From the NCBI GenBank assembly GCA_008921705.1, contig VFFE01007215.1, forward strand, positions 3,303,097 through 3,367,096: 64,000 bases of DNA, given 5' to 3'. Position 1 is the stretch's first letter, and each line of letters begins with the position of its first letter. Shown here in pieces: positions 50,090 through 62,546 of this stretch. A program made the translations under genes and the position numbers. This DNA comes from Burhinus oedicnemus. Lineage: Eukaryota > Chordata > Aves > Charadriiformes > Burhinidae. The notes beneath the pieces were generated by a model, which saw nothing but the letters and a program-made list of their open reading frames with translations, had not been told where the DNA came from and did not search any database.

Positions 50090-50312
50090 AAGCGCTCTGG
50101 AGTGGCCAGCACTGCCTGCAGCTTTGTGCTTGGCTCGCTGCTTGTTTTCCCAGCAAAGGCCGCCCACCCCTTGCTCTCAGGGCACTTCGGAGTGAAGGGA
50201 GTGCTGCCGGACGCAATGGGTCCTCGCTGCTGCTCCCGGGGCCTGCTCTCTGAGCCAGCCATTTTGAGGCCCAGGTGTAAAACAGTCTCACCCCCTTCCC
50301 CCCCTCCCCCCC
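50090..50312. other. GC-rich block ending in a C5-TT-C7-T-C7 tract
   Basis: The block has several CpGs and overlapping open frames of 67-85 codons on both strands, none recognisable. It ends in a C-rich tract (50291-50312). The minus strand therefore has three runs of five to seven guanines with one- and two-base gaps, a composition able in principle to form a G-quadruplex. AT-rich DNA follows at once. It may be a regulatory patch, but no promoter element is visible. Confidence 0.5.
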
Positions 50313-50479
50313 TTTAATATTTAAATTCCTTATAAAATATTTGGTGCCAAGAGGTTATTGTGGCTGTGTCTTGGTTTCTTACGGATCTTAATAGAGGGAA
50401 AGAAAAAACTTTCAGTCATTTTACTAAAAATATGTGGAAAAGGATTAGCCTGCACCTTGTAAAATTTTATTTTAAGAAA

Positions 50480-50556
50480 CTAAGGCCCCGATCCAATCAC
50501 AATGAGGTCAGTGGGACGCTTTCCACTGATTCAGTGGGCCTTGGATATGGCCCTAA
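50480..50556. mobile_element. Short palindromic repeat, MITE-like, related to 16573-16681
   Basis: The ends CTAAGGCCCCGATCCAA and TTGGATATGGCCCTAA (50541-50556) are inverted copies with a few mismatches. Inside, CAGTGGGA and TTCCACTG form a second inverted pair. The word CCACTGATTCAGTGGG (50523-50538) also occurs, with one added base, at the centre of the palindrome at 16573-16681. This shared centre shows that the two belong to one family. The left end 'ggccccgatcc' is typical of palindromic repeats in sauropsid genomes. I infer a non-autonomous DNA transposon remnant with an internal deletion. Confidence 0.6.
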
Positions 50557-50685
50557 GACATTATTTTCAGTAACAAGGACTGTGAGAAATGTATCTAATA
50601 TTAGAAATTTATTGTTTATATTCTTTCTATAATTAAAATGGCCAGCTGCTGTAAAAAGGTTTCCTCTGAGCTGAACGTCTGCATG

Positions 50686-51255
50686 CTAAATTTGAGCCTG
50701 AAGCAAAATTAAAGATGTTGGCTCTTGGCAACAAAGGCTTTCTGCACAGTGATCCAAGCCGGACGGTTTCTCAGCTATCCTATTCCATAAGGCACTGCTG
50801 TGAGACATTTGTCCAAGTCCTCCACAGTGTCCTTCACAAACATGACAGAAGACTGCAGTCAACAAGTAGATTTGGATAAGCTGTTTACGTAGGACAACAT
50901 CATGACAGGGAAGTATGTGACTGATCTGATCCACACCTGATTTGTGTTGTTCTTGGACAGACACAACTGAGCCTCTCCTGGAAGTAGTTTCTACTTCTTT
51001 GTGGTTCTCATGGCCTGAAACCTTGAAAGACCGAGGCGCTTGCTGTTGACACCAGGTGTACAGGCAGCCCAGGCCTCCAGATGGATGGAGACTTGCTGGG
51101 GAAGCAGCTCTTTGCCAATATCTTTCGTAAATAAAAGGAACTCCTTGGGTAGACTGGGGCCATTTGCATGCAGGCAACTGTCTGAGGTAATTTTTCCATT
51201 TCCAGCTGCTAAATAATGGGTCAAAATTACCATCTGTGTCCCCCAACTGTGTCAC
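50686..51255 (-). other. 189-codon open frame, coding status unsupported
   Basis: A minus-strand frame runs from ATG at 51255 to a stop at 50686. The chain is unusually rich in His, Gln, Ser and Cys and has a small Cys/His cluster (CHVCEGHC). I see no known domain, transposase triad, signal peptide or membrane helix. A second minus-strand frame (50991-51233) overlaps it. Of the window's orphan frames it is the one I would check first, because it is long and lies in ordinary, not GC-rich, DNA. I have no positive evidence that it is translated. Confidence 0.12.
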
Positions 51256-54200
51256 CCATGCACGGAGTGGAGGGTGACTCTAGACAGGATGCAGCTTGTG
51301 GGACTGAGGTACAAGAGCCAAACTGGAGAGCATAGAAGAAATGGAGAAAGGGAGGAAAAAGGAACCCCTGTGGGATGACCTCCCTTTTGGAAGGTGAGGA
51401 TCCTCTTGAGAGTGCTGACGGTCACCAATTCATCTGCAGGGAGCAAAAGCACTCCCAGGGCAGCTCTCAGAGGTGGTCAGCATGGCTGGGCATCCAAACA
51501 TACCCAAACACTGAGCAGCAGTAATAGGGAGTGATGACTGGGCCACCTCAGAGGGGTTTGGGCAGGGCACAGCCCTGTCCTTGGAGCAGGCTGCTGAGTG
51601 CTGCCCTGAGGAGCCAAGTGGGGTTTCCCTCTCCAGCCGTGGCTGCCCAAGACCACCTTTGGTCTGGACATCAGCAAGGGGAAGAAAAGCCTATGATGGC
51701 AACCATGCCAACCAGCCATAGAAGCGCTGAGCCAAGAGCTGCCCAGGAGGTGATGGTCTCCTCTACTTCTGAGCATTTACCCCTTCTAAGCTGCTATTTT
51801 ATTGTGTCCCCCACCTCCCCTTTCCCTCCTGTAAAGCCAGGTCTGGGTAAATCCCTTTGCTGAAAACTCCTGCGCCTGCCTGGTGATGTGTTGCTCATTC
51901 CCGAGCACTCCTGGGGAGTTATGTAGCTTCCCAAGTTTCTGCATGGGAGACCTCAGCAAGTGCCATTTAAGCAATTTTCACAGGAATGCCTGGAAGCTGA
52001 ATCAGTCCTTCTTGCTGCCCAAGAGGGAAGGAACACTTCAAACACTGATCCTTCTAAAAAGTTAAATTTCAGCCCATCTCAAAACAATCTGGATAATGTT
52101 GGGCAGGAATCATGTGTGCTTTATTTCCTTTGTTCATTGAATCCAACTGCATGCTACAGTCAATACTTCTGTTACAGCTCTTGCTAACATACGGGCTGAA
52201 GACAAATTCTGATCGCATGCCAGCTTCACACCTGAATGACTGCGTCTACTGCAGCTTTATTGAAAGATATGGTATCTATTGGATGCACGTTGGTATCGGT
52301 GAGCAGTTACATACACAGACCGAGTCCTGTTGGAGTAAGTAATGGCTCACAGATTTGAATGAACTTCAACGTTTGGCCATTAAGCGTGACTTCAACCTCT
52401 TTATCTTTTGAACATATGTCAATTAAGTAATGCTTTGGATATGCTAGAGAGGTGACTTCAGCTTTAATAGATTTCCACATAAAATGGGACATCTTCTATA
52501 GTTGCTTAATCTAGATCACATTTTGTAGTAAATACTTGGTATCCAGAAATTTTTAAAAATTGGGTAATTATACTACAGTGGCATCCAAACCTTGCTCAGT
52601 GCTCCACCAGGACCCCAAAAGCCACAGTGATAGGGAAGTAGACTCCCTGATAACTATGCCTATTTTTTTTTAAAATCAACAAATGCAAAAATTGACAGTA
52701 AAGATGAGAAAATTTTACCTGATGTCACCAAACCTGTCTTTCACAATAGATATGCTAAGCAATATCACACATAGCTGATGCAACAACACAGATAGTAATA
52801 AATAGGAATGTCTTTCCACTTAGGTTTCCCTTTATTTATCATGCATCAGTATGCATGGTTATGCACCACATATTGAAATAGTTTTGCATGCTGTACACAG
52901 TCTCAGATAAACAGATCTTCCCTTCTGATGGAACTGCTTGTTGTTGGCATTTGAGAAATGGAAATGGAATGTTTAAACTTAAAATTAATTTCTAAAGTCT
53001 TTTTATAAAAAAGGCTCTTCATTACGTTCAATGGAGACATGCAGAGTGTTTAATCACCACTCGTCTTGGAACAGCTCTTGAGTGAGACTGATACCAGCAC
53101 ACCACCCTTAGATTCAGGTCAAAGTTGTGTTTGCCTCAGCCAGTGTTGTGTGGGGGCTGTGATGAAAACCCCAGTTCCTCCTCTCTCTTGTCCATCAGGC
53201 CGCATATCCTCACCCTTTCCTCGTGCTCACATTGCTGCTCATCCAGCCGTGCAGTGCTGGAGGAGCAAGGCACAATGAAGGGCTGGGTGAGGAAAAGCTG
53301 ATTTTCAGCTGGATCAGCTCCCTGATCCGGCTCCCTGCAGAACCAAACAAATAACACACAGCCGCAAGGGCACAAGTAGCTTTGGGTAGGTGAAGAAGGG
53401 GGACAGGACCACACTACCCACCCTCTTTCAACACAGTTCAGACTTCTGGAATAAAATAATCATGGAACTTCAGCTGCAGTCAAGCAAGCAGAATTACCTG
53501 CTGAGTCTTGGTTTGTGGGGGAACAAAATAAAAGTTGAAAGGAAGCTATAGGGTTCGATGAGGTTTGTCTACATTTGGCAAAGACTTTTTCCTTTCTTAG
53601 AGTTTCTTGGAAATGTCTTCAAAACATTCCAGGCTTGGTTTTGCTCCTTAAATACTCTTCAGTGTTTTATTTAAACAGTGAAGAGCCAAATTCTTCCCTC
53701 AGATATGCATGCAAAAACTCCCACATTAATCAGAAGAATTGTCTGCACATATCCTAAGTGCAGGAGGTTTCTTTTTTGGTATGTGCCTTGTTTCCTAAGG
53801 AAAAGTAAATTCTGAGCACAAGCTTCCTGCTATTCACACAGAGGAGAACAAAATTTTGCATGCTTCCAACATGTACTGGGGACCAGTTGCTCTTGCCCTA
53901 CAGGGAACACTAACATATTTTGTAAGAAGCGCCAGAGGGTACGCAAAGATTTTCCACAGAGTGCAGGGTATATCAGGACAGTTAAAATGGGGAGTCCTAC
54001 CCTCTGATTTATGAGATATCACGAAAAGATAGGAAGAACTACAGGTAAGAATGGGATAAGACATTAATTCACTGAAGAGAAATTGGTAAATCATATTTGA
54101 TTTGAAATGCAGGGCCTGAAACACTAATGTAGGTCTTTAACCTCCTTGATAAAACACTAGTGGACTTAAAAATAGGTTTTAAAAACTGAGCTGCTGTTTT

Positions 54201-54524
54201 GATTTGTAAAACAAGTTAAACCAAACTTGACAATAAGGCATGTGCTTTAGATTTCCCTGGTTTGAGGCACTGTTTACTCTGGCAGATATATCCTTATATG
54301 AAGCTTTTTTTCCCCCCTCAAAGCTGTTACATGGTAGACTGATGTTGGCTGACCCTGAAGCAAAAATTTGAAAACAGCACATTTATTTTCCTCCTAATGC
54401 TAAACACACATGCCATGCAGCATTTTTTGGTCTAGCTGGAAAATCTTCAAATCTGGACTATTTGTCCCTTTTACCCTGACTTTAATGTTTTCATGAATAT
54501 AAAAATAACATAATGAACTTGGGG

Positions 54525-54695
54525 GACGGGAGCGTGTGGGTTTTACAGCGGGAGCGCAGCCTGTAATTTGCAGGCTGCAGACTGGAACGGGCAGACGGGA
54601 AGAGCCGATGGGTCAGCCTGGTCCCGCGCCGTGCGGTGACAACGGGCTTTCCCGCATGCCTCAGTGCCCAGTAAAGCTCCCAGAGTGCTGCCGGC
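54525..54695. promoter_or_regulatory. CpG-dense islet, possible regulatory element
   Basis: I count 14 CpG dinucleotides between 54526 and 54693, in a window otherwise poor in CpG. The islet is only about 170 bp long, below usual CpG-island size. It includes a perfect hairpin GCAGCCTG (54556-54563), loop TAATTTG, CAGGCTGC (54571-54578). A 69-codon open frame (54536-54745, plus) and a 92-codon minus frame overlap here; neither is recognisable. It might be a small unmethylated regulatory site or a young GC-biased patch. I see no TATA box or known promoter motif. Confidence 0.35.
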
Positions 54696-56663
54696 CAACT
54701 GGACAAAATGTTAGCAGAACTGTAAATTCGCTTCTTAGTCATTAGCTTCTTTATAACACAGACACACAAAAACCATTAACCCTTCCAGCCCTTAACTGTG
54801 TGATGTGGCAGGAGGGGCCAGATGACTTGCCATCCTTTTCTTCAGCTAGGAGCAAATGTTTAGGCTTTGGCAAAATACTAGGTTGACACTACTTGAAAAA
54901 TCCCTTGTAAAAACAAAAACAACTGGCAGATCACTGCTTGCAATATTGATGATATTTAATGGCATCTCTGAAGGAGAACTACTTTCTGAGACGTAGGTAT
55001 TGCTGTGCTAGTTTCGACCCTAAGCTACAGAGATTTTGTAGAGGCCATATGCGATTGCCTCTTTTTTAACAGCTTTCATGTAGGTATAAATAAAGCTGGC
55101 ATGCCTGTAGAGCCACAGTCAGCCTCAGGGACACTGATTTCTCTCTCACTGGAAGCCCATTTACAAGGCACCCTAAGTCTTCCAGGAGTCAGCCGAGGGT
55201 GTCAGGGTGGGTTACCAGAAGAAGGAGCAACCTGAGCTCGTTGACTGAAGTTGCCGTTCTTACTACTCTTGCTAAGGGAGCAGCGGTTTGGGTAAAACAC
55301 TAACGGTCTGTTCCATGCAATTCTTGAATGGATTTGACTGGTTTGGACTTCAGCTAAATGGATTAAATTGTTAAACCAATTTAAGAACGTCCATGTTCAG
55401 AGATGAAAGAAGTTGCTTAAATTGGTGCCAATCCTCACATCAGTAAAGAGGGAAAAAAGATTTAAGAAAGAAGGACTTATAAGAGATCATTCCTCTTGAT
55501 GAAATTTCTAGCTCTTTGCCAATGCTAACTGAAAGGAATGAAAAAAAAATCCTCTGGAGAGCTTTTAGCAATTAGTTCCTGTTTGCAAAGAATCTGGGCC
55601 TGTGCTGCACTAGGGCGCTCGGCCCAACCATTTTTTTAACCTTTTTTTTTTTTTTCATAGACTGGACTGCATCTCGTTAGAGATGCCCAGCTGTATTTTT
55701 CTCACTCTTTCACAGCCACGCACATCACTTTTCATCCTGTCCTTTTCATCACCTACTGCTTCTATGGCAAGTAAAGCAAGTGAAAATGCAGCACAAGGAA
55801 ATCTCTTAGCATTTAGCAGATTTCTCCTGCTGTTTAGCAGCTGGAAACACAGAGGTTAATGCAGCACCTCGAGACACAATGCTGCGACCATCAGCCGTGC
55901 TGATACTCTGCAACCATCAGCAGTGCATGCACCCCAGTTCAAGCAGCCCTGTTACATGGTACCCAGCGACCATGGGTCTGGTACACGCAATCTATTATTG
56001 TATGGTAGAGGGCCAAGCTGACTTTGCCTCCCTCCAAGCTGGCATATAAACTAGCTCTAGTCTAGAAATTATATGGCTGCCTTATTGCAAGCAGCAGAGA
56101 TAAAGCGAATCACACACTACCATGTTGCCACAGCTTCTAGATTAAGTCAGTGTTACTGTCTCAGAGTGAAATCTGCTCATCCTCATCTATGTAGACATAT
56201 CTCCAGTAAGTTATGGGTGAAACCTGGAAAAGCCCCACAGATGGTTGTGGCTCTGAATAATATGCACACTAAAGGCTATGGGGCCAGTTGCATAACCATT
56301 CTGTAAGGACTGCAGCTGAGGGATATCCACGCATTACTGTTAAAACCACAGCTATCTCATGTTTTCCTCCTATGGGGCTGGCTAGTAGAGATGCTGATAG
56401 GGTAGGTGTACATTTCTGGTCCCCCTTGGAAGAACTGGTAAGAGGGCTGCAGTTCACTGGGTCAACCATTCGGTAGGAGGAAACCATTGAAGAAGTGCCC
56501 TGAGGAAATGAAAGGAGTGTGACCAGTGTGGCAGAACACTTTGCCAGCCTGTGTAGGAAAAAAATCATGGCAGAAGACACTTGCAGCTTTCTACTGTTTT
56601 GCAAGGATAAAATGAGGTCATAATCAATATAGGTTACAGATTATGAATAAAATCTTGCCTGCC

Positions 56664-56664
<1 letters not shown>

Positions 56665-56703
<39 letters not shown>

Positions 56704-56705
56704 TC
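56665..56705. repeat. CTTT tetranucleotide microsatellite, about ten units
   Basis: Ten uninterrupted CTTT units (AAAG on the minus strand). The purity and length make it the most likely length-variable marker in the window. The Lys/Glu/Arg repeat in the minus-strand frame at 56634-56840 is produced by this array and is not a protein feature. Confidence 0.95.
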
Positions 56706-58147
56706 ATAGTGAAGTTCACACTGCTGGGCCAGAATTTCAAGGACTTTGGTAAAAGACTTGCTCTCAAAGGCAACAACTAAACCAATATGTGCTGGTGTCC
56801 TTGAATGCAGAGATGTGGCCTCTGAAAACAAGGTGTGCATAACAGTACCCTTCTGTTCTGTAGCTTAGCAACTCGGGATGTAAATGGATACTCTTCAAAA
56901 GAAGATTTCCCATTTTAATTGGCAAGAACAGAGATCCATGTTAGAATGTAGATTTTGTGTTCAAAGCTGTCCAGTGTAGATGCAATTATATTAGTATTAA
57001 AGCGCATTTGTTAGGGTTCAGTAAGAATTCAATGTTGGCTCCATTTTTATATATTTCTGCTGTCACATACATATATACACATATACATCTTCATGTGTGT
57101 TTGTGGGTACGTGTACGTGTGTATACATATAAAAGGTATGTTGCTGTATAAAACTCCTTTTATATTTTGCTATATTATAGGAACCATTTCCATACTGAAT
57201 GTAACTCTTGTCTAAATAAAATAACTTGCTTAATTTTAATATTCAGGTTATTTTGTTTTTCATTCCCTACATTTACAAATCAAATGTGCCATACTAAAGA
57301 TTTTTTACATCCCTATAATCAAAATAGAGCCACCATTTCATTTGCTGCCAATATAGAAAGAGCTATTTGCCTCTATTCAGTGCCTAGCTGACTGATCTCT
57401 ACACAGCACAAGCAGCAATCCCACTGGCTCATGCTCTTAATAACTCTCCCAGTGAGATCAAATCAAAAGACAAATTTAAATCTCTTTACTGCTGTACCAC
57501 TTCTAGTTATTATGTACACGGTCGTGATAGCTTATGCCTGGAAATGACCACCAAAATAACATTTCCCCCTTAATTCTGGCTTTTTAAACAGTTTTCTCAT
57601 GTCACATTACTACTAAGCGAGGAGCAGAGGAGGCTGGAGAAGAGAAGGAGCCTGGAGAGCATGGTGCTGCATGGGTCGGTTAAACAGAGCACGAAGGGGA
57701 GCCCAGGTGAACCAACCTACTGTGAGGCAAGTTGCTCCATGCATGCCTCGGCAGCTGTCTCCAGAAGTATGGTGCCAAAATATTGCCCTTTATTTCAATT
57801 GCCCTGTTTCTGTTCAAAAGCCCTGAACTGGAATGGAAATATTTTGGGGTTTTCAGTCTAGCAAGAACCTCCCCAAAATTAATTTCATTTGGAGCAAAAT
57901 ATTGCCCTTTCTTACTCTCCTCCTCTTTTTGGCAGTGTTTTATTTAGGACTTCAGACACAAAAATTCAGTTATTCACTCAGCTCTGTTGAATACCAGGAG
58001 ACCTCTTCTACCAAGCAGCATAGCTTTCCATCAGTCCTTTGGCTGGTTATCTAAGGTAAGTTGTCACTGTATTACCAGTATTTCATGTTTAGTGCTGGTG
58101 TTACATATTTTATTCCAAAGGATTTTCCTTTCCAAAGTAAATGACCA

Positions 58148-58206
58148 ATTTTTAGTTAGACTAAAAATCAGTGCATCACCACAGAGCTCAAGCTGGCTCT
58201 GTGGTG
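58148..58206. repeat. Two perfect stem-loops in tandem
   Basis: The first stem-loop is ATTTTTAGT (58148-58156), loop TAG, ACTAAAAAT (58160-58168). Eight bases later comes the second, CACCACAGAGC (58177-58187), loop TCAAGCTG, GCTCTGTGGTG (58196-58206). Both stems are perfect, 9 and 11 bp. There is no T-tract directly behind and no known RNA family resembles them. A donor-like AAG|GTAAGT lies about 90 bp upstream (58055/58056). Confidence 0.85.
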
Positions 58207-61200
58207 GAGCCTGGCAGCCCCCTAAGGATCAAGACCAGCACGGCAGCTTAGGAGGAAAGACAAAGATTGCACCCAAAAGCTGCAGGAGGGACCGGACTGA
58301 AAGCGCCCTAAAGGAGCTTAACACCTCATGGGGTCAAACCTCCAGTTTCGTGTATTGTCCTACCTCGTACTGCCTTGTAACCATGGGGGAATGACAGCTC
58401 CAAGAGATAACTTAATTCAGATTTTGATTCCACTGCATGAACTGCCCCTTCTGTCAGAAACTTGTATCAATACATCACCTCCATTACACATGATAACGGG
58501 AGCTTGCGGCAAGCCCTGCATCTCCGTTGCTCTCTGCACTGGATGCTACTTGTCAGAGGGACTTGGGCTACGGCTCGTCAGGAAAGACACCTTGCCACAG
58601 CCTGGTAATTTCTGCATCAGGCTTGGCATGGGCTCTCCCCAGGCTTCTGGCAGCCCTGAGCACCCATCACTGTTTAGCAGCCCCAACTGGGAGACTGGTT
58701 TCTTCCTTCCCGAGGGAGATAAAGGGAGAGCATGCACGTGGCGTGTGTCTGACAAGCTCGTGTCAACTTTGTCCCTGCCTGATTGGGATTGTGTTTGACA
58801 GTGATGATCCCCTTTAATCACTCCATATTTCAGGCAGCTTATGGAGTTGGGAAGATTTTAGTCACATCTTTCCTGCTACTGTAATTAATGGTGGAACAAG
58901 CTAAACCATCTGCTTTCATGCTCCCTCTCTACATAAACAGGAGTGATCCAGACTTGTTTGCAAAGGAGTTTATTTGCAGGGGACTGGGCCGTTTCTTGCT
59001 CTCCTCCTGCCTGAGAGTGATTCAATTATTTATTGTGTTCTTTATAGCATGTTCCTGGCTTCTACCTTCCTTTTTCTGTTAAAAGCCCCTTAAAACACTG
59101 CGCTAAAACCTTGCACATCATACGTCTTAGCGAGTCATAATCACATCTGGTTTAGTGTCATGGCTGGAACCAGCTATTCTTACTGAGTTTAGAAGTTGAA
59201 CATTGGTCAGAGTTTAAGACATGGTGAAATAGAGCCTAGATCGAATGGCACCTCTCAAGCCCTTGGTAATTTCAAGGTACCCTCCTGACACAAGTGCAGT
59301 AGGGGCTGGGACGCAACAGCATCTTGGCTGCTTTACACTGAAATGGCTCAACAAGGAGTCATTGCATATCTTTGCAGTGTAAAGTAGAGGACATTTAAGG
59401 ACGTGACTTTGTGAGGACTGATTCTACCTGATTCCAAATGTAGAAAAAGCCTTGGTAATAGGAAGTACAGCTAGAATTAAAGAACCATATTCCTATTTTT
59501 CAGGAGACTAGTGGATTCATCCAATGGTATGAGAATGCACACATCTCTTATAAACTAAAACAATGTTGATGATGTTCACTGATTTATCATTTATAGGAAT
59601 ACCTCTTTAATCAAAGTGTAATTATAATTTTTTTTTTTTGTGACTGTTCAAGTGTATTTTCTTGTAATGGACAAAAGAAAAAGGACATTTGTCCAAAATT
59701 ACTTAGCACCCTGTTTTTTTGGGAAAGAGCCTGAGCCACAAAGTCTTGCTCCATATCCAAACTTCCCAAGCTGTTGCCGTTCAACGGCAAGGAAAACAAC
59801 TTCTAAGTTCAGAACTTAGTTTCCCAAATAATCAAGGAAAGGGGAAATAGGTCAGCTTGTGAGTCCAGCCCCATTTCTAGTATTAATCCACAGAAGACAA
59901 ATGTTAATGAGGTGGGAAGTTCGCATGCAGCTTCTATGGCAGTGAAGCCAGGTTTGGAGATTATCATTTGGAGACTATCATCAGAGATTATGATAGACCT
60001 CAGCCAATCAATCAGTCCTATCTTGGTCTGCTATTGCAACTTTTGTAGAGCTGCACTGGAGTTTAGAATATTTCTGTGAACTTGGTTAAAACAATGCAAA
60101 ACAACAAAGGAAAACAAGGGAGGGAGCAGCTTGCTATTGTTATTGTTCCAAGTTTTTCCATGGCTAATGTAGTCACTTTATCTCTGCTGCATGATAAGAG
60201 CTCACAGAGAATCAGTGGGAATTTTCAGCTGTGTTTTGTGCTGCTACCTTGGATTATAAGCCCCCTCTACAGCTTCAGTCATAGCAGGTTAAGATAATTT
60301 CAGAAGTCCGGTTTTGCTGTACACAAATCCTTGGTCTGCTCAATGCAAAAAAAAAAAAAAAAATCTAGGAGTAAAATGCATTGGATTCTGTTAGGATAAA
60401 TTAACATGACAATATTTCTCTTTCGTTTATCTACAGTTTGTGTTAGTCCCTCCTGAAAAAAAGCAGTTTGATACTTCCCGGCAGAGAACTTCTGTGCTAG
60501 AGATTTCCTTTGTCTATTCCACTGGTTGCATCAGATAAAAATTAAGTGAAACATGACATACTGACAGTGAGACCAGCAGGCAGAAATTTGGCTGGGTCTT
60601 CAGTTACACTTGAATTTCTGCTAAGCATGTAATGAATTGTGACAGATGGGGGATGTTAGTAAAATAAAAATAAGAAAAACAAATAAAACCCTCAGAGAAT
60701 TAAAGCTTCTCAGTTCTGATTTCATCGGGAAAGCAGAGCTGTTAACAGTGTCTTATTTTTATCAGTATGTTAATTTACCTTTGACTTTTTCTACTGAATA
60801 AAGAATACGAAAGTGCTGTTTAAAAGTTCTTCATGTGAATGTTTGACTATTGGTATTTATTTTACCTTATTTTACATAAGATCCCTTAAATCATAATGAT
60901 CAATCTCCTTACTATGGTACTGGTTACCGTGACTCCAATCTTACACACGTTTATGACTGAAAATAACTGAGTCCAGTGGGCTTATTTGCATGCACCAAGT
61001 ACCTCGCAGGCACGTGGTTTTGCAGCATTGGCTCTTGTGGGCAGGATTTTCTAAAGCAGTACTGAAAGTCTGCCTTTTCCCGCGGTGAACCCCCACCCTT
61101 CTGCCTATCGAGCCCTCCCAAGACTTCCCTTTCTCTGTCACCTCCTCTGCTTTGCTCATGATCCTGAGGCGGCTCTAGGAGAAACATGGAGAGAGGAAAC

Positions 61201-62478
61201 ATCTTAACTCTAATCCTATACGAGTATGCTACATGACAGATGCCTGTAGCGGTATGGCATATCGGCTCGGCAGCATTGTGCCCTAGTTGAAGCCCGTCAG
61301 CCATTTCCCCTGCAAACCACCCCCTTTGGATGTGGCTGTGCCACTGAGAGCTGAAGGTCCCCCTGGAATGCATTTGAAAGGCGTGCGGTTACGTTTTGTT
61401 TGACATTATGACAAATCCCAGCTGCACAGCCGGCAATAGGATTGCACTGAAGGTAGAGGCTTTCCTGGTTTCTGGCTTTGCAAGGCTACTGGGGAGGGCT
61501 ACAGTAACATAAGTCTGCTTTGCTACATATTTTTCCCATATTTAAAAAAAAAAAAAAATCACATGAAAAAGCGCCCTTCCCACATGTATAAGGACTTCTG
61601 AACTCCTGCTGCGCCCAGGATAATTGTTCTCAACTTGTATTTAATTTTAAAGCTTGCTACTTCTATTTCAGACCAAAGAGAGGCTTGTCAGCCATTTCCA
61701 ATTACAGTAGTTTGCCTAAGAAAACACGTATTTCTACTTAGAAACCTCGCCTTGCCTGTGTGTCTGTACCCATCCACGCACACGTGGGGCTGAGAACAAC
61801 TGGACAGTGACATTGTTAAGATCCTCATTTTGTAAGGTTATACAAAACGCAGTGCATTTCACTGAGGTAAGTCGCCACATGAACTTGCAAGCAGTTTTAC
61901 AAATCATATGCCTTGAAAGGCCTGACATTTCCAGGCAAATGCCATGGCAACAGGGCCATGGCTGGCAGAGGCGTGGGACAGCTTGTTGCTCGTATGCAGC
62001 ACCAGTTTGCACGGGCCCTTCCAGTCCCTCGGACAGCACTGGCTGCCCGCAGGTGTGCGAGGCTGAGCCTCGGGATGCTCTGGAGCATCTTGATGGGGAC
62101 AGGCTGCGACCAAACGAATCCAGTGTAGAAACACGAGGGCATTTTCAGGGGAGGTGGAAATCAACCACTGAAACAAGCTATTAAGGGAAAGAAGAGTTTG
62201 CTAGCTCGCCAACTTCGGATTAAGCTTGGATTTCTTTCTGGGAGATGTATGATAGTCATACGTAGGTTACTGAGTTCAAGTCAAAGGTAGACAGCAAAAT
62301 TTTGAGGCTGTCTTTAGGCAAGAAGTCAAGTAGATATCTAATGACCTCTTTTAGTCTTAAACTCAAGGGATCTATGAGGAAACATCAAAGTGTTTGGACT
62401 GAAACTGCGAAAATGTCACTGTGTGTGGGAAGAGCTGAGACACTAAGGAGAGAGGCCCTGATCCTACAGCCCAGTTTG

Positions 62479-62546
62479 TGAGCACAGATGTTCATCTCCA
62501 GAACAGATGTCCAGCCCTGGAGCAGATGTCCATCTCCGGAGCAGAA
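62479..62546. repeat. Minisatellite, 19-bp unit, about three and a half copies
   Basis: Units at 62490-62508, 62509-62527 and 62528-62546 share GTCCAT/GTTCAT, CTCC or CCCT, and then GGAGCAGA or AGAACAGA. A partial unit precedes them. The copies differ by a few bases each. The sequence just before it (62455-62470) reads GGCCCTGATCCTACAG, which resembles the end of the palindromic repeats described elsewhere in this window. Confidence 0.8.

Larger units (their letters stand above)
50557..56664. other. Unique-looking non-coding sequence
   Basis: Apart from the 189-codon open frame (50686-51255) and the CpG islet (54525-54695), both listed separately, nothing is recognisable. An unrelated minus-strand frame of 92 codons covers 53136-53414. 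A near-identical 19-bp word CTGC.ACCATCAGC.GTGC occurs at 55882 and 55908. A T-tract lies at 55644-55656. Confidence 0.5.

Noticed and set aside
53530..53580. tRNA gene suggested by a GGGTTCGAT word
   Set aside because: No acceptor stem, D-arm or A-box lies at the required distance.
56634..56840. Minus-strand frame with a Lys-Glu-Arg repeat
   Set aside because: The repeat is only the translation of the CTTT microsatellite.
57620..57660. Possible sense-strand CR1 fragment (AGGCTGGAGAAGAGAAGG word)
   Set aside because: Only about 17 bases match my memory of CR1 and the flanks do not continue the element, so chance is not excluded.
60076..60362. Processed pseudogene ending in the A-tract at 60345-60362
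   Set aside because: The sequence before the A-tract matches no mRNA I recognise and has no polyadenylation signal at the right distance.
61807..62184. 125-codon frame and its overlapping neighbours as a gene
   Set aside because: Four frames on both strands are open in the same GC-rich block, which is what low stop-codon density gives. No domain is visible.
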